DNA of 13,219 bases from Nitrospirota bacterium (GTDB lineage: Bacteria > Nitrospirota > Nitrospiria > Nitrospirales > UBA8639), in contig JAOUGQ010000062.1 in the NCBI GenBank assembly GCA_029865515.1, positions 1 to 13,219 on the forward strand, in the 5' to 3' direction. Under the pieces are notes generated by a model. The model saw nothing but the letters and a program-made list of their open reading frames with translations, was not told the DNA's origin and did no database searches. Position numbers and translations under genes: made by a program. Each line of letters starts with the position of its first letter. The first letter of the stretch is position 1. This document shows, piece by piece, positions 1 to 6,060 of the stretch.

Positions 1-154
1 CTGTCTCCGAGAGGTGGTGGTGACCAACACCATTCCTTTGAATGGGAAGGAGCAGCAATGCTCAAAACTCAAAGCTCTAACAGTTGCGCCTCTGTTGGGT
101 GAGGCGATTTTGAGGATTCATCGGGAGGAATCGGTGACGTCCTTGTTTGTATAA
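1..154 (+). CDS. prs: Ribose-phosphate pyrophosphokinase, C-terminal end (partial)
   Basis: Only the last 50 codons are present. The reading frame begins at base 2 and ends at TAA 152-154, and the 5' part lies outside the window. The visible peptide contains VVVTNTIPLN, then KLKALTVAPLLGEAI, and ends in HREESVTSLFV, which closely matches the conserved C-terminus of bacterial PRPP synthetase. The enzyme makes phosphoribosyl pyrophosphate from ribose 5-phosphate and ATP in the cytoplasm, feeding purine, pyrimidine, histidine and tryptophan synthesis. The gene is followed 49 bases later by rplY, an order (prs-rplY-pth) found in many bacteria, so co-transcription is likely. The stretch is too short to judge the active site. 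Confidence 0.93.
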   Translation, partial: CLREVVVTNTIPLNGKEQQCSKLKALTVAPLLGEAILRIHREESVTSLFV

Positions 155-203
155 GCGAGCTAACGTATTGTTCATTCACTCTCATTAAGAAGAGGTCAAG
201 ACG

Positions 204-920
204 ATGAAATATGAACTTGATGTAGAAAAACGGGATCGGGCTGGAAAAGGCGTGGCGCGACAGCTTCGGCGACAGGGAAAAATTCCTGGAGTCCTCTATG
301 GAGGGGGCAAATCTGAATTTGTGGCCATGGACCATAAGATTGCAAGAAATCTGGTGATTTCTCAGGTTGGTCATACCGGCCTGTTGACGGTTCGGATCTC
401 TGGGGCACAAGAACGGATCGCGGTTCTCCAGGACCATCAAATCGATCCTATCACCGGGGCAATTCTGCATGTGGACCTTTATGAGGTCTCGATGAAGAAA
501 CCCATTCGCGTCAGGGTTCCTGTGACGGTTATCGGAGAAGTTCCTCTTGGTGTGAAAGAGGGCGGTATTTTGCATCAGCCTATGCGCGAATTACATATCG
601 AGTGCTTGCCGGCTCAGATTCCTGATCATATTGAAATCAATGCTTCAGAATTTGGGGTAGGGCAGGGTGTGCATGTCAAGGAAGTCGAGGCACCGACAGG
701 CGTTAAGATTTTGGATGACGAGGATCTCATGGTCGTGCATGTTGCTACTAAGATGTCTGAAGCGAAGCTAGAGTCCCTGCTGGCTCGGGAGGCGGGTGAA
801 GGAGTGGCTCCAGTTGCCACCGCGGAAAAAGCTCCAGTTGAGGGAGCGGCCGCTCCAGCGGCGGCGGACAGTAAAGCGAAGGCAGCCCCAGAAAGTAAAG
901 CGAAAGAAAGCAAGAAATAA
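204..920 (+). CDS. rplY: 50S ribosomal protein L25, long Ctc/TL5 form
   Basis: This 238-residue protein has the two-domain build of the Ctc/TL5 type of L25. An N-terminal beta-barrel (about residues 1-92, with the ARQLRRQGKIPGVLYGG motif) binds 5S rRNA, and a C-terminal TL5 domain follows (about 97-186, with the conserved PVTVIGEVPLGVKEGG stretch). A low-complexity tail of Ala, Lys, Glu and Pro fills residues 187-238 and is probably disordered. It is much longer than the roughly 94-residue E. coli L25. An AAGAGG Shine-Dalgarno sequence at about 191-196 supports the ATG at 204. It sits between prs and pth, and pth begins only three bases after its stop and in the same reading frame. Family assignment is secure; a stress role, as for B. 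subtilis Ctc, is only an analogy. Confidence 0.95.
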   Translation: MKYELDVEKRDRAGKGVARQLRRQGKIPGVLYGGGKSEFVAMDHKIARNLVISQVGHTGLLTVRISGAQERIAVLQDHQIDPITGAILHVDLYEVSMKKPIRVRVPVTVIGEVPLGVKEGGILHQPMRELHIECLPAQIPDHIEINASEFGVGQGVHVKEVEAPTGVKILDDEDLMVVHVATKMSEAKLESLLAREAGEGVAPVATAEKAPVEGAAAPAAADSKAKAAPESKAKESKK

Positions 921-923
921 TCC

Positions 924-1493
924 TTGCATGTGGTGGTGGGGCTTGGGAATCCTGGACGATCGTACGAACGTACTCGACACAATCTGGGATGGATGGTTCT
1001 TGAACAGGCTGCAGATCGTTGGGGTATTGCCTTAGCCCAACATGGGCAAGCGATTCAAGGTCGGGGTGAAGTTAGGGGCCATCCGGTTCTGCTGGTTCTT
1101 CCGCTGACTTGGATGAATCAAACTGGGATTGTTGTTCGCGCTGTTCTGCAGGATTTGTCTCTCGCATCGTCGGATCTCATTGTTGTACATGATGATCTGG
1201 ACCTTCCTCTTGGGGCGATCAAGATAAAAGCCCGTGGCGGAGCTGGTGGACATAATGGGTTGCGTTCAGTCTTGTCGTGTTTGGGGACGGAAGAATTTTC
1301 CCGTGTCAAAGTTGGAATCGGACGTCCTTTGGAAAATGAAGACCTTGCGAAGTTTGTGCTTTCTCCATTTCCACCTGTGGAGTGGGATCAGGTTGTTCTA
1401 ACTCTCCCGAAAACAGTTGATGTCTTGGAATGTCTCATTTGTGAAGGGGGCCCCGTGGCTATGAATCGGTTTCATGTGCGTTCTTCGCCATGA
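924..1493 (+). CDS. pth: Peptidyl-tRNA hydrolase
   Basis: Pth releases peptides from tRNAs that drop off the ribosome and so recycles tRNA. At 189 residues the protein is of normal length. The expected residues are visible: GLGNPG with Asn9, RHNLGW with catalytic His19, WMNQTG with Met64 and Asn65, HDDLDLP with Asp90, and GGHNGLRS with Asn111, matching E. coli N10, H20, M67/N68, D93 and N114. The start is taken as TTG at 924 because it puts MHVVVGLGNPG at the expected distance. GTG at 930 is the alternative, and no ATG fits. Only three bases separate it from the rplY stop, and the Shine-Dalgarno signal is weak (AAAGAAAG inside rplY), so translation probably depends on coupling to rplY. The next gene is 511 bases away, which suggests the transcript ends here. 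Confidence 0.95.
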   Translation: MHVVVGLGNPGRSYERTRHNLGWMVLEQAADRWGIALAQHGQAIQGRGEVRGHPVLLVLPLTWMNQTGIVVRAVLQDLSLASSDLIVVHDDLDLPLGAIKIKARGGAGGHNGLRSVLSCLGTEEFSRVKVGIGRPLENEDLAKFVLSPFPPVEWDQVVLTLPKTVDVLECLICEGGPVAMNRFHVRSSP

Positions 1494-1901
1494 GAAATTC
1501 AATGAGTCTGCAGCTGAGTCGTGGACTGACCGGTTTTCCCATTGAGGGGAAATGTCACAATCTATTTTTTCTAATTTGTGGCCTGATGTGAGATGGCGCA
1601 TTTTCTGTTTCCCCAGATTCGAAACTCATATTGGTTGTGACATAAAAGCTCCAGAGGTGGGATTGAGCGACCTTGTTGACATGTTCGGAGAAAGTACACC
1701 AGGTCGATAAAAACCCAATGATATTGGTAGCTTGCCGAAGTGATAAGCTTTGGATAGGGTTTTTGGAATCAATTTTTGGTAGATATTTTTGAGTTCGATG
1801 AGCTGCTACATTTTTAATGTCTGAAGAGCCGGATTCCCGCTTAATAAAATGCGCCTAATTTTCACTTTCTGAATCTATCAGGCGCTTGCACTGAAACGAG
1901 T

Positions 1902-1931
1902 TTGACACTCTATTTTACCCTATGGTAGCTT
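1902..1931 (+). promoter_or_regulatory. Putative sigma70-type promoter for the rpsF operon
   Basis: A perfect -35 hexamer TTGACA (1902-1907) is followed after 18 bases by TAGCTT (1926-1931), an imperfect -10 that keeps the T, A and final T of the consensus. Transcription would begin near 1938, giving a leader of roughly 65 bases before rpsF. The position, just upstream of a ribosomal operon and at the end of a long gene-free stretch, supports the call. Two TTGTGAT copies (1930-1936 and 1942-1948) overlap the expected start site. No transcript evidence is available. Confidence 0.5.
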
Positions 1932-1960
1932 GTGATCCCTTTTGTGATAAAAGACGATTG

Positions 1961-1992
1961 CTCTGCCTGAAAACTAGAAAAATCCTTCAGAG
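1961..1992 (+). promoter_or_regulatory. Possible rpsF leader hairpin overlapping the ribosome binding site
   Basis: CTCTG (1961-1965) can pair with CAGAG (1988-1992), and alternatively CTGAA (1967-1971) can pair with TTCAG (1986-1990). Either pairing buries the start of the rpsF Shine-Dalgarno stretch AGAGGGAAAGG (1989-1999 region), so it could lower translation. S6:S18 feedback on the rpsF leader is known in other bacteria, but the CCG box typical of that element is not evident here. The stems are short, so this is tentative. Confidence 0.25.
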
Positions 1993-2004
1993 GGAAAGGT
2001 TGTT

Positions 2005-2352
2005 ATGAAACTGTATGAATCGCTGTGCATTCTTCGTCCCGTTCAAGCAGAAACAGAAAATGAGCGGGTGATCGAAAAAATGAAGGAAGTCCTGACTCAG
2101 GCCGGAGCGAATATTTTAAAGCTCGATAATAGCGGGAAAAAGAAATTAGCATATGATATTCAACACGAGCGGAAGGGAACCTATGTGACGGTTCAATTTG
2201 AAGGCCCTCCGACTGTTGTTTTTGAGTTGGAACGCTTTCAGCGAATGGAAGACCAGGTGATGAAGTTCATGACGGTTCGGTTGAACCCAAGTGACTTGGC
2301 TGCTGTCAGCGAAGCGAGTGGAGAGGATGCTGGAGATGACGGGATTCAATAA
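2005..2352 (+). CDS. rpsF: 30S ribosomal protein S6
   Basis: S6 binds the platform of the small ribosomal subunit as a heterodimer with S18. The 115-residue product starts MKLYESLCILRP, the usual S6 beginning, and continues with KKLAYDIQHERKGTY and the ELERFQRMEDQVMKFMTVRL segment typical of the family. The last dozen residues are an acidic tail (EASGEDAGDDG). A purine-rich Shine-Dalgarno (AGAGGGAAAGG) lies 5 bases before the ATG. The stop overlaps the start of ssb, and rpsR follows, the standard S6-SSB-S18 order, so the three are surely one transcript. The promoter at 1902-1931 probably drives it. The N-terminus and length leave little doubt. Confidence 0.97.
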   Translation: MKLYESLCILRPVQAETENERVIEKMKEVLTQAGANILKLDNSGKKKLAYDIQHERKGTYVTVQFEGPPTVVFELERFQRMEDQVMKFMTVRLNPSDLAAVSEASGEDAGDDGIQ

Positions 2353-2746
2353 AGTCATTTTGATTGGTAATCTGACCAGAAATCCTGAACTTCGGTATAC
2401 GCCAAGCGGAACTCCCGTGGTCAATTTTCCATTAGCGGTGAATCGACGATACCGTCAGGCCGATGATCAAAAAGAAGAGGTATGTTACGTTGATATTGTC
2501 GTGTTTGGTCGACAAGCCGAACATTGTGGACAATACCTCAATAAAGGAGATGGGGCCATCGTTGATGGTCGTCTACAGCAAAGGCGTTGGGAAACGGACG
2601 ACGGGCAGAAACGAAGCAAACATGAAGTGGTCGCTCAAACAGTGACGTTTTTGCCAAAAAAGTCCTCCTCGGGAAGCCCTGGGGCAGGAATGGCTGATGA
2701 ATCCCACGATGATTCGGAAGAGTATTATCCTGACCCCATGCCCTAA
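2336..2746 (+). CDS. ssb: Single-stranded DNA-binding protein
   Basis: SSB coats single-stranded DNA during replication, repair and recombination. With the start at ATG 2336 it has 136 residues. An OB fold occupies about residues 1-106, with FNKVILIGNLTRNPELRYT near the N-terminus and GRLQQRRWETDDG later, followed by a short flexible tail of Gly, Ser and acidic residues. The open frame extends upstream to 2291, but family alignment favours 2336, with GAGAGG (2321-2326) as Shine-Dalgarno; ATG 2327 is a second option. It overlaps the end of rpsF by 17 bases, implying translational coupling. The last residues are EEYYPDPMP: acidic, but lacking the terminal phenylalanine of the usual DDDIPF tip that recruits partner proteins. 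Confidence 0.95.
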   Translation: MTGFNKVILIGNLTRNPELRYTPSGTPVVNFPLAVNRRYRQADDQKEEVCYVDIVVFGRQAEHCGQYLNKGDGAIVDGRLQQRRWETDDGQKRSKHEVVAQTVTFLPKKSSSGSPGAGMADESHDDSEEYYPDPMP

Positions 2747-2769
2747 TTTTTAGCCTAGGAGAGGTTTCT

Positions 2770-2997
2770 GTGGAAAAAGGACGATTGTTTCAGCGGAAGA
2801 GAGTGTGCCGCTTTTGCATCGATAAGACACCATTGGATTACAAGGATGCCAATCTATTGCGAAATTTCCTCACGGAACGTGGACGGATTATCCCTCGTCG
2901 TACCTCTGGGAATTGCTTGCGGCATCAACGAAAATTAACTCAAGCGATTAAGCGTGCCAGGCATGTTGCGATTCTTTCATTTTCAGAAGAACACTGA
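2770..2997 (+). CDS. rpsR: 30S ribosomal protein S18, zinc-binding form
   Basis: This 75-residue protein is the S18 partner of S6 in the 30S platform. The segments DYKDANLLRNFLTERGRIIPRR and HQRKLTQAIKRARHVAIL (split here for brevity) are diagnostic. It carries Cys13-x2-Cys16 and Cys49-x2-His52, the ligand pattern of the zinc-binding (C+) version. It begins with GTG at 2770, preceded by a good AGGAGAGG Shine-Dalgarno at 2757-2764, so the GTG start is well supported. It lies 23 bases after ssb. The gene rplI, which often follows rpsR, is absent; yceD comes next after 73 bases. Confidence 0.96.
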   Translation: MEKGRLFQRKRVCRFCIDKTPLDYKDANLLRNFLTERGRIIPRRTSGNCLRHQRKLTQAIKRARHVAILSFSEEH

Positions 2998-3010
2998 AGG
3001 TGCTTTTCCC

Positions 3011-3038
3011 TTCGTAATGAAGTGCGTCTTCGTATACT
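3011..3038 (+). promoter_or_regulatory. Weak candidate promoter before yceD
   Basis: TATACT (3033-3038) is a good -10 match, with TTCGTA (3011-3016) as a poor -35 at 16-base spacing. Small hairpins precede it: GAAGG/CCTTC at 2996-3013 overlaps the rpsR stop. This could give the yceD-rpmF-plsX-fab genes their own promoter, or transcription may simply continue from rpsF. The match is weak. Confidence 0.25.
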
Positions 3039-3070
3039 CTGGGCAGAATAATTAGGGTTGGATATTTTCT

Positions 3071-3682
3071 ATGTCTTTAACTATCAACCTACTCGATGTT
3101 CCTCCAAGTGGACTGGAAATTCATCATGAAGTGGAGCCTTCAGCTCTATCGCTATCTCATGATGAGGGGACTGTTATTGGGAACTTAAGTTGTAGCGGAA
3201 ATCTCTTCCTGATAGACGAGCATTCAGCACATTTTCAAGGGGTGCTCTCGGGGAGGGTTGCCAGAGAGTGTGTCCGCTGTCTAGCGATATTTGAGGAATC
3301 CCTTTCTTTGCCTTGTGAGGCGGAATTTCAAAAATCCTCCAATGCTATTATACCGAAAATCGCTAAAGGTAAAGGCGTCAAAAGGCATGATGTATCATTG
3401 CAGGAGAATGAGCCCGATGAGGATGTTTACCCTATTTCAGGAAACGACATAGACCTTCTCCCTCCTATTCGAGAGCAAGTCATTCTTGCTACCCCGCTTC
3501 AATCCTTGTGTAAGGAGGATTGTCTTGGGTTGTGTCAAGAATGTGGGGCCAATTTAAATGAAGGCGTGTGTGGGTGTTATACGCCGGTTACTGCCGCATC
3601 GCCCGCTTCTCCTTTTAAGCAAGTGTTATCCAGGCAAAACCAACCCAAACGTTCCTCGGTTACTGTTCCAAGGGGATCGTGA
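3071..3682 (+). CDS. yceD: DUF177 / YceD family protein (23S rRNA accumulation)
   Basis: The 203-residue product has the DUF177 layout. An N-terminal part leads to a Cys67-x2-Cys70 pair (RECVRC). An acidic linker follows at about residues 110-128, then the conserved block DLLPPIREQVILATPL. A cysteine cluster comes next, with Cys147, 151, 155, 158, 167 and 169 in CKEDCLGLCQECGANLN, and a basic tail. YceD in E. coli and its plant homologue are needed for normal 23S rRNA levels; the biochemical role is not settled, and zinc binding is inferred from the cysteines. Its place directly before rpmF and plsX is the classic arrangement. ATG 3071 is used; upstream GGTTGGA gives a weak Shine-Dalgarno. 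The C-terminal SPFKQVLSRQN corresponds to the usual 'dPR.a.Lk.L' ending in degenerate form. Confidence 0.88.
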   Translation: MSLTINLLDVPPSGLEIHHEVEPSALSLSHDEGTVIGNLSCSGNLFLIDEHSAHFQGVLSGRVARECVRCLAIFEESLSLPCEAEFQKSSNAIIPKIAKGKGVKRHDVSLQENEPDEDVYPISGNDIDLLPPIREQVILATPLQSLCKEDCLGLCQECGANLNEGVCGCYTPVTAASPASPFKQVLSRQNQPKRSSVTVPRGS

Positions 3683-3719
3683 GGCAACAGTCACCTCTTA
3701 ATTCACAAGTTGGAATATT

Positions 3720-3902
3720 ATGGCAAATCCTAAACACAAGATTTCCAAAGCTCGAAGAGACAAACGGCGATCTCATCTCAAGCTCACTCCTCCCAATTTA
3801 TCGACTTGCCCTCAATGCCATGAGCCCAAGCCGTCTCATATGACCTGCTTGAATTGTGGGACATATAAAGGGAAAGCCATTATTGGGGTTGAAGAGGGGT
3901 AA
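3720..3902 (+). CDS. rpmF: 50S ribosomal protein L32, zinc-binding form
   Basis: L32 is a small component of the large subunit. The 60-residue product starts MANPKHKISKARRDKRRSH, the standard basic L32 N-terminus. It has a four-cysteine zinc ribbon, Cys30-x2-Cys33 and Cys43-x2-Cys46, so it is the C+ form, like S18 in this window. The ATG at 3720 fits the family exactly, although the Shine-Dalgarno (around GGA, 3712-3714) is weak. It lies 37 bases after yceD and 45 before plsX. The yceD-rpmF-plsX order is conserved widely and ties ribosome assembly to lipid synthesis. Confidence 0.97.
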   Translation: MANPKHKISKARRDKRRSHLKLTPPNLSTCPQCHEPKPSHMTCLNCGTYKGKAIIGVEEG

Positions 3903-3947
3903 GCGAGGCTTTCTTCCCGAGTCTGTCATCTTTTTAATACCAATCCC

Positions 3948-4943
3948 ATGAAAATAGCCGTGGACGCGATGGGGGGGGATCATGGTTTATCTCCCAACGT
4001 CGAAGGAGCCATACAGGCTACAAGAGAATCCTCCCTCTCGGTTATATTGGTCGGAGACGAACCCTCTCTCCAATCCCACCTGGACCAGTTGGGCGGTAAA
4101 AAGCCAAACATTGAAATTTTTCATGCGCCGCAAGTTGTGGATATGCATGAATCTCCAGCGTTGATTGCCAGAAAAAAACGAGATTCTTCAATATGGAGAG
4201 CCACGGAGTTAGTTAAAAATAAACAGGCCGATGCATTGGTGAGTGCCGGGAATACCGGTGCCACGATGGTGTCGGCATTTTTCCTGTTAGGGTTGATTCA
4301 GGGAGTTGAACGACCGGCTATTGCCGCGACGTTGCCGACTCGCCAGGGCAAAGCGATCATGTTGGATGTCGGAGCAACCGTGGATTGTACGGCTCGACAG
4401 CTCTTCCAGTTTGGGATTATGGGTCATGAATACGGCCGGCATTTATTGGGAGTTGAGCGGCCCAGAGTGGGGCTGTTGAGTATTGGGGAAGAAGATACGA
4501 AGGGGAATGAAGTTACAAAAGAAACATTCAAATTGTTAAAAGGCAGCCCTATCAATTTCATTGGCAATGTTGAGGGGCGTGATGTGTATAGCGGGAATGC
4601 CGATGTCATTGTCACGGATGGGTTTATTGGGAATGTCGCCTTAAAAATTTCTGAAGGGTTGGCGGATGCGATAAAAAAAATGCTGATGAAAGAAATTGCC
4701 CAGTCGGCTCTTGGGCGGCTTTCGTACCTTTTTGTGGCAGGGCCTCTCCTGCGGTTGCGGCGAAAGACTGATTATGCCGAATTTGGCGGGGCTCCTCTTT
4801 TGGGGGTCGAGGGAATCAGTATGATTTGTCATGGCCGCTCCTCCTCAAAAGCGATCAAAAATGCTATTCTTCGGGCCCAGGCCTTGGCAGAAGGCGGGTT
4901 GATTGAGGAAATTCGAGGTGACATTGCGCAAGGGTGCAGTTGA
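3948..4943 (+). CDS. plsX: Phosphate acyltransferase PlsX
   Basis: PlsX converts acyl-ACP and phosphate into acyl-phosphate, which PlsY uses to acylate glycerol 3-phosphate in phospholipid synthesis. The 331-residue product has the hallmark MKIAVDAMGGDHG start, the VSAGNTGA motif, MLDVGATVDC (family consensus DVGAN.D, here Thr for Asn), LLSIGEEDTKGNE, and ADVIVTDGFIGNVALK, followed by the hydrophobic/basic hairpin expected near membrane-associating helices and YAEFGGAPLLGV. The start is fixed by this N-terminus, but no Shine-Dalgarno is visible upstream (CCAATCCC precedes the ATG). A run of eight G (3971-3978) lies in codons 8-11. The stop lies 20 bases before the most likely fabH start. Confidence 0.96.
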   Translation: MKIAVDAMGGDHGLSPNVEGAIQATRESSLSVILVGDEPSLQSHLDQLGGKKPNIEIFHAPQVVDMHESPALIARKKRDSSIWRATELVKNKQADALVSAGNTGATMVSAFFLLGLIQGVERPAIAATLPTRQGKAIMLDVGATVDCTARQLFQFGIMGHEYGRHLLGVERPRVGLLSIGEEDTKGNEVTKETFKLLKGSPINFIGNVEGRDVYSGNADVIVTDGFIGNVALKISEGLADAIKKMLMKEIAQSALGRLSYLFVAGPLLRLRRKTDYAEFGGAPLLGVEGISMICHGRSSSKAIKNAILRAQALAEGGLIEEIRGDIAQGCS

Positions 4944-4963
4944 TTTTATGCTGTGTCTCAGGA

Positions 4964-5938
4964 ATGAATAGTCTGATTCTTGGGACAGGGGCCTACGTTC
5001 CCAATCGGGTCTTGACCAATGCGGATCTGGAACGCATGGTTGAAACTTCAGATACGTGGATTGTCGAACGAACGGGGATCCGGGAACGTCGTGTGGTCGA
5101 ACCGGGGCAGGCCTGTTCTGACTTGGCCGTCGAGGCAGCTCAGCGCGCCCTCATGGCTGCTGATGTGGCTCCCTCGGAAATAGACCTGATCCTTTTAGCC
5201 ACCTGCACCGGGGATTCACCACTTCCTTCCACAGCCTGTCTCATCCAACACCGGTTAGGGGCTAAGCGAGCGGCGGCCTGTGATATTTCCGCGGCATGTT
5301 GCGGGTTTGTTTATGCGTTAGCCATCGCCGATGCCTATGTCAAAAATGGTATGCGGCATGTGTTGGTCATTGGCTCCGAAGTCATGTCGGCCATTACGGA
5401 TTGGACCGATCGCAATACCTGTGTTTTGTTTGGTGACGGGGCAGGGGCTGTTGTGGTGGGTCAAGGCCATGAAGGTTCAGGGATCCTCTCAACTCATTTG
5501 CATGCCAATGGCGGCCTCTCTGATATGATCCAGGTTCCTGGGGGCGGGTCGCGGGAACCGGCTTCCGAGCAGATCATTCAAGAAAAACGGTGTTTTATAA
5601 AAATGAAGGGCAATGAAACCTTTAAAATTGCTGTCAAATCAATGGAAGAGGCCACCAAAGAGGCGTTAGACGCGAATAAATTAACCATGGATGATGTGGA
5701 TCTGTTTATACCCCATCAGGCCAATATGCGGATCTTGAATGCCGTGAGTCAGCGATTGGGCCTTGCTCGAGAAAAGTTGATGATAAATTTAGACCGATTT
5801 GGTAATACCTCTGCAGCATCGATTCCCTTGGCGCTCGATCAGGCTGTCCAGGAGGGAAGAATTCAAACAGGGAGTGTGGTGCTTTTGGCAGCCTTTGGTG
5901 CGGGTCTTACCTGGGCTTCTGCTGTGGTTCGTTGGTAA
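4964..5938 (+). CDS. fabH: Beta-ketoacyl-ACP synthase III
   Basis: FabH starts fatty acid synthesis by condensing acetyl-CoA (or a branched acyl-CoA) with malonyl-ACP. The 324-residue protein contains the catalytic triad: Cys112 in SAACCGF, His251 in PHQANMRI and Asn281 in FGNTSAAS. It also has the DTWIVERTGIRER segment and a C-terminal GAGLTWASAVVRW, all typical. ATG 4964 gives the usual MNSLILGTGAYVP start. However, the AGGA next to it is too close to act as a Shine-Dalgarno, whereas TTG 4940 has AAGGG five bases upstream and would add eight residues and overlap the plsX stop; GTG 4934 is a third option. Family alignment decides for 4964, with the start less certain than the identity. Whether the starter is straight or branched cannot be read from the sequence. 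Confidence 0.95.
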   Translation: MNSLILGTGAYVPNRVLTNADLERMVETSDTWIVERTGIRERRVVEPGQACSDLAVEAAQRALMAADVAPSEIDLILLATCTGDSPLPSTACLIQHRLGAKRAAACDISAACCGFVYALAIADAYVKNGMRHVLVIGSEVMSAITDWTDRNTCVLFGDGAGAVVVGQGHEGSGILSTHLHANGGLSDMIQVPGGGSREPASEQIIQEKRCFIKMKGNETFKIAVKSMEEATKEALDANKLTMDDVDLFIPHQANMRILNAVSQRLGLAREKLMINLDRFGNTSAASIPLALDQAVQEGRIQTGSVVLLAAFGAGLTWASAVVRW

Positions 5939-6060
5939 TTCGATGGCCAGCAAATCTCCCGTTCCTGATTGAGGATAATCGAAACGTGAGCAAGCTGGGA
6001 ATCAGAATTATCTAACAAAAGAAAACCGAATGTATTGAGAGGACGGAAGAGAGGGGAATT

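Larger units (their letters stand above)
1494..2004. other. AT-rich intergenic region with inverted repeats, no gene seen
   Basis: No ORF here looks like a real protein, and I see no tRNA cloverleaf or known RNA. The stretch is visibly richer in A and T than its neighbours. It contains: a 6-bp hairpin TTTCCC/GGGAAA at 1535-1552 followed by a T-rich run at 1561-1570, possibly a weak pth terminator; a 9-bp inverted repeat ATGTCACAA (1552-1560) and TTGTGACAT (1635-1643); GGGGAAA (1546-1552) complementary to TTTCCCC (1608-1614); an 8-bp AAAAACCC/GGGTTTTT pair (1709-1716, 1757-1764) enclosing CCAAT/ATTGG (1715-1727) and AGCTT/AAGCT (1729-1749) hairpins; and GCGCCT/AGGCGC (1851-1856, 1880-1885). 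A promoter lies near its 3' end. One or two such repeats are expected by chance at this length. Confidence 0.5.

Noticed and set aside
69..575. Long minus-strand ORF opposite prs and rplY
   Set aside because: It is a shadow of two well-supported + strand genes and has no recognisable protein character; the same holds for the other antisense frames.
1605..1650. tRNA-like T-loop (GATTCGAAAC)
   Set aside because: The flanking bases do not form a T-stem, and no acceptor or anticodon arm is found.
1676..1710. Second promoter with a perfect TTGACA at 1676-1681
   Set aside because: No acceptable -10 lies 15-19 bases downstream.
1938..2004. Known S6:S18 leader motif
   Set aside because: The CCG box that defines it is not evident, although a short hairpin is.
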